Origin: Myotis daubentonii
Taxonomy: Eukaryota > Chordata > Mammalia > Chiroptera > Vespertilionidae
Assembly (NCBI RefSeq): GCF_963259705.1
Contig: NC_081846.1
Coordinates: forward strand, 60,379,722-60,443,721
Length of the DNA: 64,000 nt
Direction: 5' to 3'
Part shown: positions 34,207-45,453 of the stretch, piece after piece
Layout of the letters: every line of letters starts with the position of its first letter
Position numbering within the stretch: position 1 is the first letter of the stretch
Position numbers and translations under genes: made by a program
The notes under the pieces: generated by a model
What the model saw: only the letters and a program-made list of their open reading frames with translations
The model's database searches: none
What the model was told of the DNA's origin: nothing

Positions 34207-34417
34207 CAGTGGTTCTCAACCTGTGAGTTGCGACCCCTTTGGCGGTCGAACGACCCTTTCACGTGGGTCACCTATGACCACCTTGCATATCAGATATTTA
34301 CATTACAATTCATAACAGTAGCAACATTACAGTTATGAAGTAGCAACGAAAATAATTTTATGGTGGGTCACAACATGAGGAACTGTATTTAAAGGGCCAG
34401 AAGGTTGAGAACTACTA
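34207..34417. mobile_element. SPIN hAT MITE, internally deleted, perfect TSD
   Basis: CAGTGGTTCTCAACCTGTGA to GGTTGAGAACTACTA, with the GGTCGAACGACCCTTTCAC and GAAGTAGCAACGAAAATAAT landmarks. It lacks about 100 bp present in the copy at 6620. Flanked by perfect CTCTAGAG (34199-34206 and 34418-34425), matching the usual SPIN target preference around TCTAGA. Confidence 0.95.
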
Positions 34418-34518
34418 CTCTAGAGGCACAAAAGTTTAAGGATCTGTTTTCTGAATTAGTTTTGGGGTTTCTGAAATTGGCTCTCTAATCTGATTAGATT
34501 TAAAGATGCTACTGACTA

Positions 34519-34915
34519 TCCTATGCAATAAAAGTCTAATATACTAAGTGTCCTGTGGCCCAGTCGACCATTCAACCAACCAAAGCATAATATGCTAATG
34601 ATATGCTAAGGCTGCTCAACCGCTCGCTATGACGTGCACTGACCACCAAGGGGCAGATGCTCTAACCCGCTGATCGGGACTGAGCGAGATGGGCCAGACA
34701 CACCCTGGAGCCCTCAAGCGGTCCCTCTCCGGCTGGCCAACCTCCTGCATCCCTCCCTGGCCCCAATCATGCACCAGTGGGGTCCCTCGGCCTGGCCTGT
34801 GCCCTCTCACAATCCAGAACCCCTTGGGGAATGTTGGAGAGCCAGTTTCAGCCCAATCCCACAGGCCAGGCCAAGGAATCCCACTGGTGCAGGAATTCAT
34901 GCACTGGACCTCTAG
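34519..34915 (+). mobile_element. HeliBat-type Helitron J
   Basis: TCCTATGCAATAAAAGTCTA after A; AAAGCATAATATGCTAATGA; the CCACCAAGGGGCAGATGCTC block; 3' hairpin ending GCACTGGACC TCTAG followed by T. A 397-bp shortened relative of I2, inserted in the ERVL remnant. Confidence 0.9.
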
Positions 34916-35640
34916 TTTTCAATAGTAAAGAGAGTGCTGATAGTCCAACTGTTTATAGCAACACCCAAAATATGTGCCTTGGATACTCCTAATCAACCAC
35001 TTATAAGAGGCAAGGAGTTGGGTGACCATTCATATATTTTCAAAATTTTTTGGAAAACTAACATATAATAAAGTTAGCAGGTTGTTCCTAATATAACTGG
35101 ACAAATGGTGAAAGAAAAGAATGAGCTCAGGGATTTAAATTCCCAGCTCAAGTTCCATATAAAAGACCTAAATATTTCTTTGTGTGCCCTGAAGGAGAGC
35201 CTTACCTCCTGTAACCTCAGGGCTAATTACTGAAAATCAAATACAGAATCTCATTCTGAGACTGGGTGAATTACATACAAGTTAAATTCAGCCTTGCAGG
35301 CTGTTTGCCATTAAAGTGAGGCTGTTGATTGGGAAAGAATGGGGTCCCACACCTTGAAATGGGATGTGTGGGAAGACCCTGATGAAGCTGGGGACATTGA
35401 GCCCCTAAATTCTGGTAAGTTTTTGACAGTGGAAGTGACTCCCTGCCCCAAATGAAGCAGTTTTCCCCTCCTCCCTGTGCTATGAGCATCCCCACCCATA
35501 AGGGTATTTGCCTTTCCACTCCCAGAGGTAAATGGATTGACCCTGCCCTGCCTGAGGAAACTGGAAGGGCCCCCTGAGGCAATTGCCATGCTAGACCATG
35601 ATGATTCTCCTCAGGTCCCACATTTACTCACAACCCCTAA

Positions 35641-36049
35641 AATAAGATGCATTGATTATTTCATAGACTTTAAGAATTGTTCATTTTACCTCATAGTATT
35701 TAAGTTACAGGATATCAAAGAGAAAAGTAAATGTTATTTAAGAACTTTACCTCCTTTTATGGGGAAGCAGTTACTGTGTTTTTGGCTGTATGTGGGATAA
35801 TTGTAATATGTTAGGCAGACTTATTACCTTGTTAAAGTCATCATTTAGAGATTAAGTATGGTTTAAGAAGATATGTATTGGTGCCCCATTGACAATGAAA
35901 AGGCTAGCTAGCTAGTTTAATTAGGCAGTTTTAGAAAGTTTTATGAATGAAAGGGGTCTATAGCAGAGGAATACATAATGGAGACTTGAAGATGCTAGGC
36001 AGCTAGGGTGTTTATCTTACTTATACAGAGACTAGAGAAATGGAATAGG
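35641..36049. other. no recognised feature
   Basis: Between ERVL-like remnant pieces; contains CTAGCTAGCTAG near 35903. May be further decayed ERVL but I see no landmark. Confidence 0.35.
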
Positions 36050-36620
36050 CAAATCGAAATATATCTGGCCCCTGCAATTAAAGACAGCCATAAACCAAAA
36101 GGTATCTTGGGCCTGAGCAATTAAAGTGACCATAAGTTAGGCCAAACGTAGCCCTGACCTGAGTAGCTGGGAGGGCCATAAGATAGGGCTTTCTCTGCCA
36201 ACACAACTGGGAGAGCTATAAGATAAATCAACAGTGACTCCAACCAACAAGATAAGGGGCAGAGCAAATGAGGGACACCATGTGGGCTTTGAGCTTTGAA
36301 AACTAACTCCATGTATCAGAATGACCAATAAGAAGAGATCAGGTTCAGACAAAGAGCTGCAGCTTATTTAATGCCTCAAGACAAAGAAGCAGCGGTCACC
36401 CTTCTCAGGGGCCCTCTGTCCATCCAGGAGGAACAGAGTCCTAGGCTTAGAATTTAGAATTAGGTGTTAGAGAGAGTGTCTGCTTGCAATAAAGTTTCTG
36501 CTTATAGTAAAATTTCTGTACTTTTCACCTATCACCTTTTGTCTGTGGCTTCATTCTTCGAAACCATCCAGACAAGAACCTGGGAGTTCAGGGTGTTCCA
36601 GTTCAATTTTCATGTTTCAA
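36050..36620 (+). mobile_element. probable ERV1-type solo LTR
   Basis: LTR texture: repeated ATAAGTTAGGCC / ATAAGATAGGGC motifs upstream, a poly(A) signal TTGCAATAAAGTTTCTGC near 36487, then TTTTGTCTGTGGCTTCATTC and an end near TTTCAACA. It lies between ERVL remnant pieces. Ends not fixed; no duplication confirmed. Confidence 0.5.
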
Positions 36621-36627
36621 CAAGAGG

Positions 36628-36986
36628 TAGACCGTGATGGTCAAAGTGACTGGGCCACAGGATGACCACGTAGCTAATTAAGCATTTCTGGGTGGATCTG
36701 TGAGTAAAGCAGATGGCCCTCCCCTATGAAGGTGAGCATTGTCCAATCATCCAATTCCCTGAAGGACTGAATAGAAAAAAAAAATCAGATGAAGTTGGCA
36801 TTTGCTCTTGGCCTGACTCCTGGGCTAGGACATGGAACTTCTCTCAAGCTTTCAAAATACACCACTACCTTCCCCGGGTTTCCAGTGTAAATGGAAGATC
36901 ATGTGACTTCTCAGGCTCCATAATATGAGCCAATATTTTACAGTAAATCTCTTGTTTCTATTTCTCTAGAGAACACTGACTAGTAT
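36628..36986 (+). mobile_element. MLT2-type LTR, degraded (possible 3' LTR)
   Basis: GTGATGGTCAAAGTGACTGG, GATGGCCCTCCCCTATGAAG, GGCTCCATAATATGAGCCAA and TCTCTAGAGAACACTGACTA follow the MLT2 order. It may be the 3' LTR of the ERVL remnant that starts at 33681. Its last bases overlap the 66-bp segment copied into Helitron L. Confidence 0.6.
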
Positions 36987-37046
36987 ACCATATCTCCCAA
37001 AAGTAGTAATTGTATGATTCTAATATTGGGGAATTTTATAGGGAAA
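36981..37046 (+). repeat. 66-bp host segment copied (inverted) into Helitron L
   Basis: This host DNA ends exactly at the 3' boundary of Helitron K. Its reverse complement is found at 38779-38844 with two mismatches, and there it is preceded by CCTCTAG, the last bases of K. Confidence 0.95.
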
Positions 37047-37778
37047 CTAGAGGCCTTGTGCATGAATTCATGCACGGGTGTGGTCCCTCAGCATGACCAG
37101 AGGGGATTGTGCTGAAACCAGCAGGCCAATGTCACCTGCCGCTCCTGCCTGCTGCTCCTGCTCATCCCAGCCCCGCTGCACCTGCCACGGGCTTGTGCCC
37201 AGTAAGTCCTGATTGAGAGAGGCTCCTGCTGCCACAGCAATGCTCACCAGCTGTGAGCCCTGCATCTGGCACCCATCCTGAGGGGGGAGGGGGATGCAAC
37301 TGGCCCTCCGGGTGGGCGGTGAGATGCCCTTGCTGGCCTGGGTTCCGGATTTGTCCCACTGACATTCGCACTGGTTGTTGGGAGCCACCTGGTGGCTGCT
37401 TTTATATCGTTTCTTCCTCGTAGAGCTTCTAGGGAGGGGAAGTGGTTGTGGTGCTCCAGGCCGACTTCCAGGAGGCCGGCAGCACTGTTGGGATCATGCC
37501 AGCAGTGCCAGTCTGTCAGTGCATGGCCCATTCTCCGGAGATTGGACCTGCAGGACTACTGAGGGAGTGAGTGGCTGCCACCGGGCTGGTGGGCCCAGGG
37601 AATGGGTCAGTCAGCTGAGCAGCACTCCCACTGTGGGAGCACACTGACCACAAGGAGGCAGCTCCTGCATTGAGCGTCTGCCCCTGGTGGTCAGTGTGTG
37701 TCATAGCGACCAGTCGACCTGTCGTATGGTTGTTCAGTCATTCAGTTGCTCAACCGCTTAGGCTTTTATATATATAGA
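37047..37778 (-). mobile_element. HeliBat-type Helitron K
   Basis: CTAGAGGCCTTGTGCATGAA with palindrome TGCATGAATTCATGCA at the left, ATATATATAGA at the right, flanked by A and T. Interior has CCCCTGGTGGTCAGTGTGTG and GTTGTTCAGTCATTCAGTTG typical of the family shared with D, E, M1 and J. No enzymes encoded. Confidence 0.9.
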
Positions 37779-38055
37779 TGTTTAACTCTAGTCGGGAAAT
37801 GGTTAACTCTAGAGTTAAAAAATGGTTAATTAAAATTAAAACAATTAAAAATATTATTTTTTATATTTGGAATATGTTCAATCCATATTTACATTAAACT
37901 CAAAGAGTTGAGAAAATGAAGTTGCCAAAGTAACTACATACTAAGGAAAACAGTTTAACAATGAATTTCATTCTTTGAAGTTTAAAAATTAATTTATACC
38001 AAATATGTCAGATAAGGTAATAACCTTACTCTGTAGAATTTGTGAAATATTTCTT

Positions 38056-38288
38056 TTTATTTTCTTTTTTTAGAAATATATTTCTTTATTGATTTCAGAG
38101 AGGAAGGGAGAAGGAGAGAGAGCTAGAAACATCAATGATGAGAGAGAATCATTGATCGGCTGCCTCCTGCACATCCCCTACTGGGGATCAAGCCCGCAAC
38201 CCAGGCATGTGCCCTTGGCCAGGATCGAAACTGGGACCCTTCAATCCCCAGGCTTATGCTCTATTCACTGAGCCAAGCCGGATAGGGC
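38056..38288 (-). mobile_element. VES SINE with perfect TSD
   Basis: Antisense VES with head ATTCACTGAGCCAAGCCGG at the right. Flanked by perfect 15-bp TGTGAAATATTTCTT (38041-38055 and 38289-38303). Confidence 0.95.
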
Positions 38289-38303
38289 TGTGAAATATTT
38301 CTT

Positions 38304-38492
38304 GAAGATTCAGACTGTTGTACCACATTTCAGTAATAGTAGGCATTTATATGCAAATGCTAATGAATAATAAATAGATACAAAAACAAAAGATAAGATA
38401 TCCAATGAGTCATTACCAAAATGTGGAATAAGTGTTAAGGTGAACTGAATTAATTTTTACATATTTGATACCACTTTTATGTTGGGCATACA
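38304..38492. other. no recognised feature
   Basis: AT-rich spacer between a SINE and Helitron L. Confidence 0.4.
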
Positions 38493-38943
38493 TCTATAAT
38501 AATAAAAGCATAATATGCTAATTAGACTGGATAGACCAAAGACCTTCCAGATGTCCTTCCAGATGAACCTGTGGCAGCGGGGTCAGAGACAGAGGCAGAT
38601 AGGGGCAATCAGGCAGGCAGGCCGAGGCAGTTAGGGGAGATCAGGCAGGTAGGCAAGTGGTTAGGGGTGATCAGGCAGGAAGGCAGAGGGTTTAGGGGTG
38701 ATCAGGCAGGCAGGAGAGTGGTTAGGGGTGATCAGGCAGATCAGGCAGGGAGGCAGGCAAGCAGTTAGGAGCCTCTAGTTTCCCTATAAAATTCCCCAAT
38801 ATTAGAATCATACAATTACTATTTTTGGAAGATATGGTATACTAACTGCTTAGTTGCCTCTAACTGCCTGAATTGCAAGAGGACTCCCTCTCCCCCACCC
38901 TCCAATCCCCCCCATGCACGAATTTCATGCACTGGGCCTCTCG
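38493..38943 (+). mobile_element. chimeric Helitron L
   Basis: 5' end TCTATAATAATAAAAGCATA after A. The interior is 'GGGGTGATCAGGCAGGCAGG' repeats. At about 38770 the family sequence breaks off; 38772-38778 is CCTCTAG and 38779-38844 is a 66-bp host segment from beside Helitron K. From about 38845 Helitron sequence resumes (GTTGCCTCTAACTGCCTGAA) to a 3' hairpin (TGCACGAATTTCATGCA) and CTCG, a one-base variant of CTAG, at 38940-38943, followed by T. An element with a local host patch inside it. Confidence 0.85.
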
Positions 38944-40385
38944 TACATCAATAATTCCTATGTATATATTGCAATGGTCATGATTCTTAAGAAAGTTGTA
39001 TATATGTATTGTGGGGCATATAAAATGTCTGTACTAGTATGTCATTTTTATAATACTCAACAAATCATTGCACCAGTGCCTTAAGTATGCCAGACCTGTG
39101 CAGGGGAATAGAAAAATGAACAAGCTATAACTCCTCTCAGGAATTCTCAGTCTAATGAGCCTATAAATAACAAGAATTAAAAGACACAGACTCTAGAAAT
39201 GTGGACTGGGAAGAGTGAAACAGAATCATGGAAAAGAAACCACAAGCAATAGTGTTTTAAATCTTTCCCTCTGAATGCAGTGCATAAATGCCTCTGTGTG
39301 CTTTGCCAGTCTCTGGATGAGGTGTGTGTTTATTTGTGTATGTGCACGTGCGCGCGCGCGTGCTCCTAAGCACAACTGATGGAACAAGGAAATACCTATT
39401 CTCAAATAGAAGCTGCAGAAGCAAAGGAAAGGAGAGCACCACAGAAGGCTAGACTTTCCTTCCAATATTCCTTACTTCTTGAGCCACCTGAGAGCCGCAT
39501 TCAGAAATCAAGGCTTTTCAATAATGCAATTTGTGATGCTCTGGATATGACAGATCCATCTCACAGAGGAGCCGATTCATCTTCTGTAGATGGAAATTTT
39601 ATTTCACAAACAGTAATTCAGAGGAGGAAAGGGAAATTATGAGCTAATATTTATTGAAAACTGAAGAGAATAAAGAGAGAGACACTTATTATAGCACATA
39701 TTGAGAAATACACTTGAGAACAATTGTACCAGATGTCAATTTGCAGTGAGCTCTTGGGTGAAAAGGGGAAAAAATGGAAATGATTTTCCAAACCCAAGGT
39801 AAAAATTAATACAAAGAGTAATAACACTAATTATATTTGTAAATGAGAAACTCCATTACAGAATATTTTATACTATGAGCCCTGGTGCTTTTTAATTTTT
39901 AGATATAAATTTGGTTAAATTTCTTTATTTTGAAAATGATTCCCTCTGCTATAATCTTCTTTAACATATAGTAATAGAACAGCCGGAAAGCTTTCTCATA
40001 CAAGGTTGCCACAGCAACATCCCTTCTATGGAATTGTGTGTGTTTCAGGGGTGTGGGGCGTGGGGGGGGCATTGATGAGGCAGCTGGGGAGAGGAAGAAG
40101 TACAGGTGAAATTCTGTGGACTATGGGAATGTAATACTGTTGATTTTCAAGGGAAAATAAGAAATTCAAGATAAATAGAGAAAAGGGAAGGGATCAGACT
40201 GAGGGACTTACAGATTAGTCATGTCTAGTCTCATATCACTCATAGTAACTTAAAACAGAGAGATGTTGCTCCTGAATGTCAGGTAAGAAAAATAAACACA
40301 AAGAAGATTCTTAAGGTAGGAGCAGGGGAACAAACTATGTCCCAAGGCTGGCCCATAGCCAAACAGAGCTAAAATGATTGCCACA
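38944..40385. other. no recognised feature except small repeats
   Basis: Unique-looking DNA. A short alternating GCGCGCGC run lies at about 39349-39361. An 87-codon plus-strand frame (39379-39642) has no recognisable domain. Confidence 0.4.
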
Positions 40386-40604
40386 GCCGTAGCCAGTTTG
40401 GCTCAGTGGATAGAGCGTCGGCCTGCAGATCAGAAGCATGTACCTCAGTTGCAAGCTCCTCCCTGGCCTGGGCCCTGGTCAGAGCTCATGCAGGAGGCAA
40501 CCAATGGATGTGTTTCTCTCACATTGATGTTTCTCTCTGACTTTTCCTCTCTTCCACTTTCCCTAAAAATCAATGAAAAAATATCCTCAGGTGAGGACTA
40601 AATA
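40386..40604 (+). mobile_element. VES SINE variant
   Basis: Head GCCGTAGCCAGTTTGGCTCA and GTGGATAGAGCGTCGGCCTG; the usual GGTTCGATTCC B box is missing (the text goes from GCAGATCAGAAG to CATGTACCTC). Ends AAAATCAATGAAAAAATATC. Probable imperfect duplication around ATGATTGCCAC / ATGGATTGCCACC. Confidence 0.85.
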
Positions 40605-40605
40605 G

Positions 40606-40655
40606 ATAAATTAAATTAAATTAAATTAAATTAAATTAAATTAAATTAAAATAAA
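40606..40655. repeat. (TTAAA)n microsatellite at SINE tail
   Basis: About eight TTAAA/ATTAA units, then AAAATAAAATAAAATGG; it grew from the A-rich tail of the VES copy just upstream. Confidence 0.9.
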
Positions 40656-40659
40656 ATAA

Positions 40660-41169
40660 AATGGATTGCCACCCAAAAAAAGACAGCTTAGCCTACCTTT
40701 ATTCCCTGCTTTTGATGGCAAATGTTCATATCCCTTTGCCAATATTTTTATGTTCTGTACACTCTAAAGAAAAGCTGACTTGAGCAAAGTTGGGCATTGA
40801 GTTCAGCTATTTCACCCTCTTTCTGAACACTTTGGTTCTAATGAAAGAAGTTCCTGGCTAAATCAAGCTAGTTAACTATGTGAAACAAACAATGTTTGAT
40901 TTAAGTATCATATTCTTGCCTCTTTTGGTGACCTTTCCTACCTTCATATCTCAATTCTCAGGTGCCTAATACCTACCAGTGGACATGCTGAGTGACCTTC
41001 AAAATGGAATGCTCATCATTTCATCTCCTTCCCAGAATTCCTTCCTCTGTAATTTAACCTTGTTCTTTTTCACACTGAAATTCATTAACCTGTCCCTTTT
41101 CCTTGGGGCCATGATTTAATATTTCACTCAAGCTATAAGAAGGGTTAACATGTATTGAATTACTATTTG
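40660..41169. other. no recognised feature
   Basis: Unique-looking DNA. Confidence 0.4.
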
Positions 41170-41395
41170 TCTGTTTATGCTGTACTTTTTATAAGCACTA
41201 TTTTATTTAATACTCACAATTGTACTATGAAGGACATATTATTTTGTTTTAATATGAGGAATCTGATTGTTAAAAGTATTATTCTACTTGAATAAAGTCA
41301 CAAGACAATTATGTGAAGGTGCCAGAAACTGAGCCTGGCTCCGTTGGAGTGTGATCTCAAGGCTCATGCTCTTAGCCATCACATTCACTCATCCC
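41170..41395 (+). mobile_element. MIR SINE
   Basis: 'TTATAAGCACTATTTTATTT', 'AATACTCACAATTGTACTAT', 'AAGTCACAAGACAATTATGT', 'GAGCCTGGCTCCGTTGGAGT' in MIR order. Confidence 0.65.
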
Positions 41396-44012
41396 TACTA
41401 AATAACCCTTATGAAGATGTCTATGAGGCATGATAATGGCCTCGAGTCTCTTTCCCTTCTTCTGAAAACTATTTCCTTTTTTTATGGGAATCTTTAATGC
41501 AGCCGTAGAAAGAAATGATTATGAAAGAGAAATCAGATTGAGATATGTTTGGCCCAGTCTCTCAAATTCTACCACATCAGTGACTGTCCTTTCCATTTTC
41601 ACTAGCATTTTTGTTTGAATCTCTGCTTGCTTCTGTCAGGGGAAAACCACATTGAAATTTGAGCATCTGTGTACCTCACAGATTCCATACTCAGGTATGT
41701 AGGTGGCTGAGGCTTTTCTGGGTGACACACTGCTCCCTCTGCTGGACTGTGGAGGACAGAGCGGAAAAAAACATCTTGAAATCTTAGTTGACATGGTACC
41801 TTTCTTTACAATTATTGATCAATTAGGAGAGACAAACAATGATTGCAAAGAACTCAAGGGCCTGGTGGTCCAATATAGGTTACAAATAATAAGGAATTCC
41901 AATGACACATGTCTCTAGCACAGATGTGCCTTCTATGGCTAAGTTTTATTTTTATCTGGGAGGCACAGCAAATATATGTTTCTCCCACCAATGGGAGAAG
42001 CTTACAATTATCATTGTGATCTGCTTTGAAGATAGAGCTGACACTGTTATCTTAAATTTCTGGTAATTGTGAGCCATGTCTCGTATGTAAACTGCACATG
42101 CTTTGTTCTTCTGGGAACGTTTTACAATCTAGAAAACTACCAGTGTAAAAGAACACGCACTGACAAGGTGAAGCAATTTACAGCAAAGATCATCTAAGTT
42201 TACCAAATGTAGACATAATTCTGAATTATGTGCAGTGTAATAATATGGCAAGTATAGTGGTTGAGTCATTTTAAACCTTGAAAGACAAGGTAAGCTTATA
42301 TAAATTCAAGTAACATGGCAAGATTTGTGGTTTGTTCATCTTACTAATTCATTTATCTTTTCATTAAACATACACTGATAAAGTTCTGACTATGTGGAAG
42401 ACTCAGAGTTGGGGGCATAGACTTTTTTTTCTCCCCCGAAAGCAAACTCTGAGACAAGGATTTGGCTGTAAGTTGTTCTCTGGAAAGTGATCTCAGGAAG
42501 CTTCTGGGTAGGAGAGGGAAGAAGTGAGACAGGGAAGGAAGGGCAACCAATGAAGGGTGGGTGCACTGTCACACCAGTTACTATGTAGTTCACTAGAATT
42601 TCATCATGCTGGTAAACCCTGCAAAGTAATATAGAGCATATGCCTCATAGCTATTCCACAGAGAGGCTGGACTATTTAAATATCAGCTTTACAAAAGGAT
42701 AATTCTTTATTGTTAAAAGTATGATATAACAGCTTTTTAAAGTCATCAGGTGAGGGCTGAACTCAGGTCAGGGGAAAGGATCTCTCAATGACGCGCATGT
42801 GAGAAAAGCAGCGCTGTCACTAGAGATAATACAGGCAAAACGACGTAAAGGTTAGTGCGTTAAAATAGTAAGACCAGAGGGCATAGGCAGGCTACTTGCA
42901 CATCTGCCATAGAACACAAAATGGTTAGAGCGCAATAACTGGCCTAGAAGAGCTCACTGTCTAGTGAGAGATGGAGGTCAGGGATACATAAGGTTGATCT
43001 AGGTTGACCTGAATTGACCTGAAAGAAGAGAAGTATTTTGCATTATTTGTAGGTAGAGGCAAGAAGATAGAGATAGTTGAGAAATGTAAGTTTGCTGTTA
43101 GGTGTAAGCAGTTGATGAATTAAAGACTGTAGTAGAACCTACCTAACTAATATCTGAAAGTTGGAGGAGAGAGTTTAGTGAAAGAAGTTCAGGGAATTGG
43201 AATTGAGATTAAGGACTTTTTTTTTTTTTTAATTGCAGATAGTGTTGAAAGATAGAAGAGTATACAGGAGAAATTTATACAATTTTAATTACCAAACATA
43301 AATTTGGGAGAGTCGGGACCACATATGTAGACAGATGTAGAGAGATATTTAATGAAAACAGTGAATGTACTTCTTGACTTTTCTAATATCATGTCAGTCC
43401 TGTCACATGTGCAGCTGATCTCTCAAGAACGATTTTACTGTCAGCACTGAGAACAACGATGTCACTGACCCACACCAAATCACTCACTCTTAAATCTCAG
43501 CTTATGGAAGCAATGTTCATGGAAAGTTGTTTAAACAAAATATTTGCATCTTTCCTCCACTTCTATTAGCATTTTATTATTTGGATCCAATTCTTATTTG
43601 GACCACTAGAAAGCTGTATGCCTGGATAATATTTTTTTAGTACCTCTAAGGATAACTTTTCCTGAATTAGGACTACTTATGTCTTAAGATAGTATTAAAG
43701 AACTAAGTAATCATACTACACTTGTCATGAATTTATCAATTATATTGCCATTATGACATTTAATGTCTTCTTTGAAGGCCCATATAATTTTTTTTTCTTA
43801 TTGCAACTGAAGAAATGATATCATTATGTCTTAACTCATTTTGCCAAATCTGGCTAAAGGAGCTTGGAAACAAACAAAATGTGATTTATTTTCATTTATT
43901 ATATTGACCAATTGCCAAACTATTCAGTTAAAATCTTCTAACTTTATTTTTATTATCATTATTATTTTTAATTTTGTTGTGTGTGACTGAAAGTCTCATG
44001 ATAGAAAAATAA
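41396..44012. other. no recognised feature
   Basis: 2.6 kb without young insertions apart from short homopolymer runs (T run near 43217). No coding gene seen; the 71-codon frame at 41703-41918 has no domain I recognise. Confidence 0.4.
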
Positions 44013-44020
44013 GTATAAAT

Positions 44021-44309
44021 CAGCTACTTTCAACCAGTGTGCCATGGCAGGCACATTGGTGTACCACAGACATTTTAAAACAGGCAGTATCTGACTATTT
44101 AATCAGGGACACTGCCCCTTTTTGCCTTAGATTGCCAAATTAAAAAAAGAATGACAACAGCCAACACAACAATAGCCACATGGTGTGAAAGAATCAAAAT
44201 TATACCTATATTTTTGTCAGGTTAGCCAAAAACAATTTTTTGGGATGCCACAGGATCTTAGTAATTAATTTATGTGTGAAATGAGATGAAAAGGGTTTGA
44301 GAGTCACTG
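44021..44309. mobile_element. bat-type hAT MITE, copy 2
   Basis: 289 bp flanked by GTATAAAT (44013-44020) and GTATAAGT (44310-44317), an 8-bp duplication with one mismatch. CAGCTACTTTCAACCAGTGT and GTTTGAGAGTCACTG are the ends; GACAACAGCCAACACAACAA is shared with copy 1 at 26352. Confidence 0.85.
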
Positions 44310-44629
44310 GTATAAGTAAATCTAAAGTAAAAATAATTTGTGGACCAATGTCATTTTTTAAGAATCACAAAATAAAAAATATCCAAGGGCACGTAGCTAT
44401 AGATAGAATGGAGCCACTTATCTTATTTATGCTCACCCCAGGGCATCAAAATCCCTGCTCTGTCTTTGCCACCACAAGTCTTTTTATACTGATATAATTT
44501 GCAGTCTCCAGGACCCTAGAACATAACTGCATTAGCATCAGAAAGCAGCTCATTTTCCACCTTTCTACACCTAGGATCCAGATTCTGTGAGACTCAATTT
44601 GTCACTTTAAGCTCATCAATGTATCACAT

Positions 44630-44755
44630 CACAGAATAATCCCATAAGGCAGAATCCCATTTCATCCAGGCGAAGTAAACTTGCTGGTGACAGGAATCAG
44701 AATTCATCCAGGTCTTCTGACTTCAGAATGTTCTTTCTACTGAGACACTTTACAT
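44630..44755 (+). mobile_element. MIR SINE fragment
   Basis: Decayed core and 3' half (AATCCCATAAGGCAGAATCC, GGCGAAGTAAACTTGCTGG, CAGGTCTTCTGACTTCAGA). Confidence 0.5.
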
Positions 44756-45203
44756 GACTTTTACCTTTTTTCTATACAGGTAACGGTATGTAAAGAAGGA
44801 GAGGTGATCTATTAATACATATTCAATGCCTGGTGACATGAAAGTATGAAAACCTACACAGCAGTTCCAGCACAGACCACTAATTGCATCACATCAACTA
44901 TTTTTGCTTGTAGTCTGACATTTCATTCTTAGGAGTTTGTAAAGAATAGTTTCTATGACTCTACATGAGGCTTTTCTCTTAGGGCATGTCATAATGAATC
45001 CATAAAGTTGTGCAAGTCTATCTTCTCTGGAAATAGAGATTGAGTTAGGTAGGTGGATGGCTCCGATAGCAAGGCCGAAGCTCTTGAGGTAGAGGGTAGC
45101 TGGTCTGATTCTATGCTGGCAGAATTGAAAAAGAAAAGATGGATCACAGGTTAAAAACATACAACATTAGTGTTATTAAATGGTCTCAGCTGAGTAGCCA
45201 TAT
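44756..45203. other. no recognised feature
   Basis: Unique-looking DNA. Confidence 0.4.
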
Positions 45204-45219
45204 AAGAAATAGAGTTAAT

Positions 45220-45436
45220 GCCCTGGCTGGTTTGGCTCAGTGGATAGGGCATCAGCTGTGGACTGAGGGGCCCCAGGTTCGATTCCAGTCAGGGGCACAA
45301 GCTGGGTTGTGGGCTCGGTCCCCAATGGGGAGTGTTCAGGAGGTAGCTGATCAATGATTCTCTCTCATCATTGATGTTTCTATCTCTCTCTCCCTCTCCC
45401 TTTCTCTCTAAAATCAATAAAAATATATTTTTAAAA
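45220..45436 (+). mobile_element. VES SINE with TSD
   Basis: GCCCTGGCTGGTTTGGCTCA, GGTTCGATTCCAG, pyrimidine tract, AAATCAATAAAAATAT tail. Flanked by AAGAAATAGAGTTAATG (45204-45220) and AAGAAATAGAGTCAATG (45437-45453), one mismatch in 17. Confidence 0.95.
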
Positions 45437-45453
45437 AAGAAATAGAGTCAATG

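Larger units (their letters stand above)
34179..35640 (+). pseudogene. ERVL internal remnant (gag-side), interrupted
   Basis: Sequence downstream of the MLT2-type LTR that fits the leader and gag-side region of an ancient ERVL, with many stops and indels. It is cut by a SPIN element (34207-34417) and by Helitron J (34519-34915). No frame is long enough to function. The call rests on position between two MLT2-like LTRs and on general resemblance. Confidence 0.5.

Noticed and set aside
39379..39642. 87-codon frame as a possible exon
   Set aside because: No recognisable domain, no clear splice context and no start context; length is within chance.
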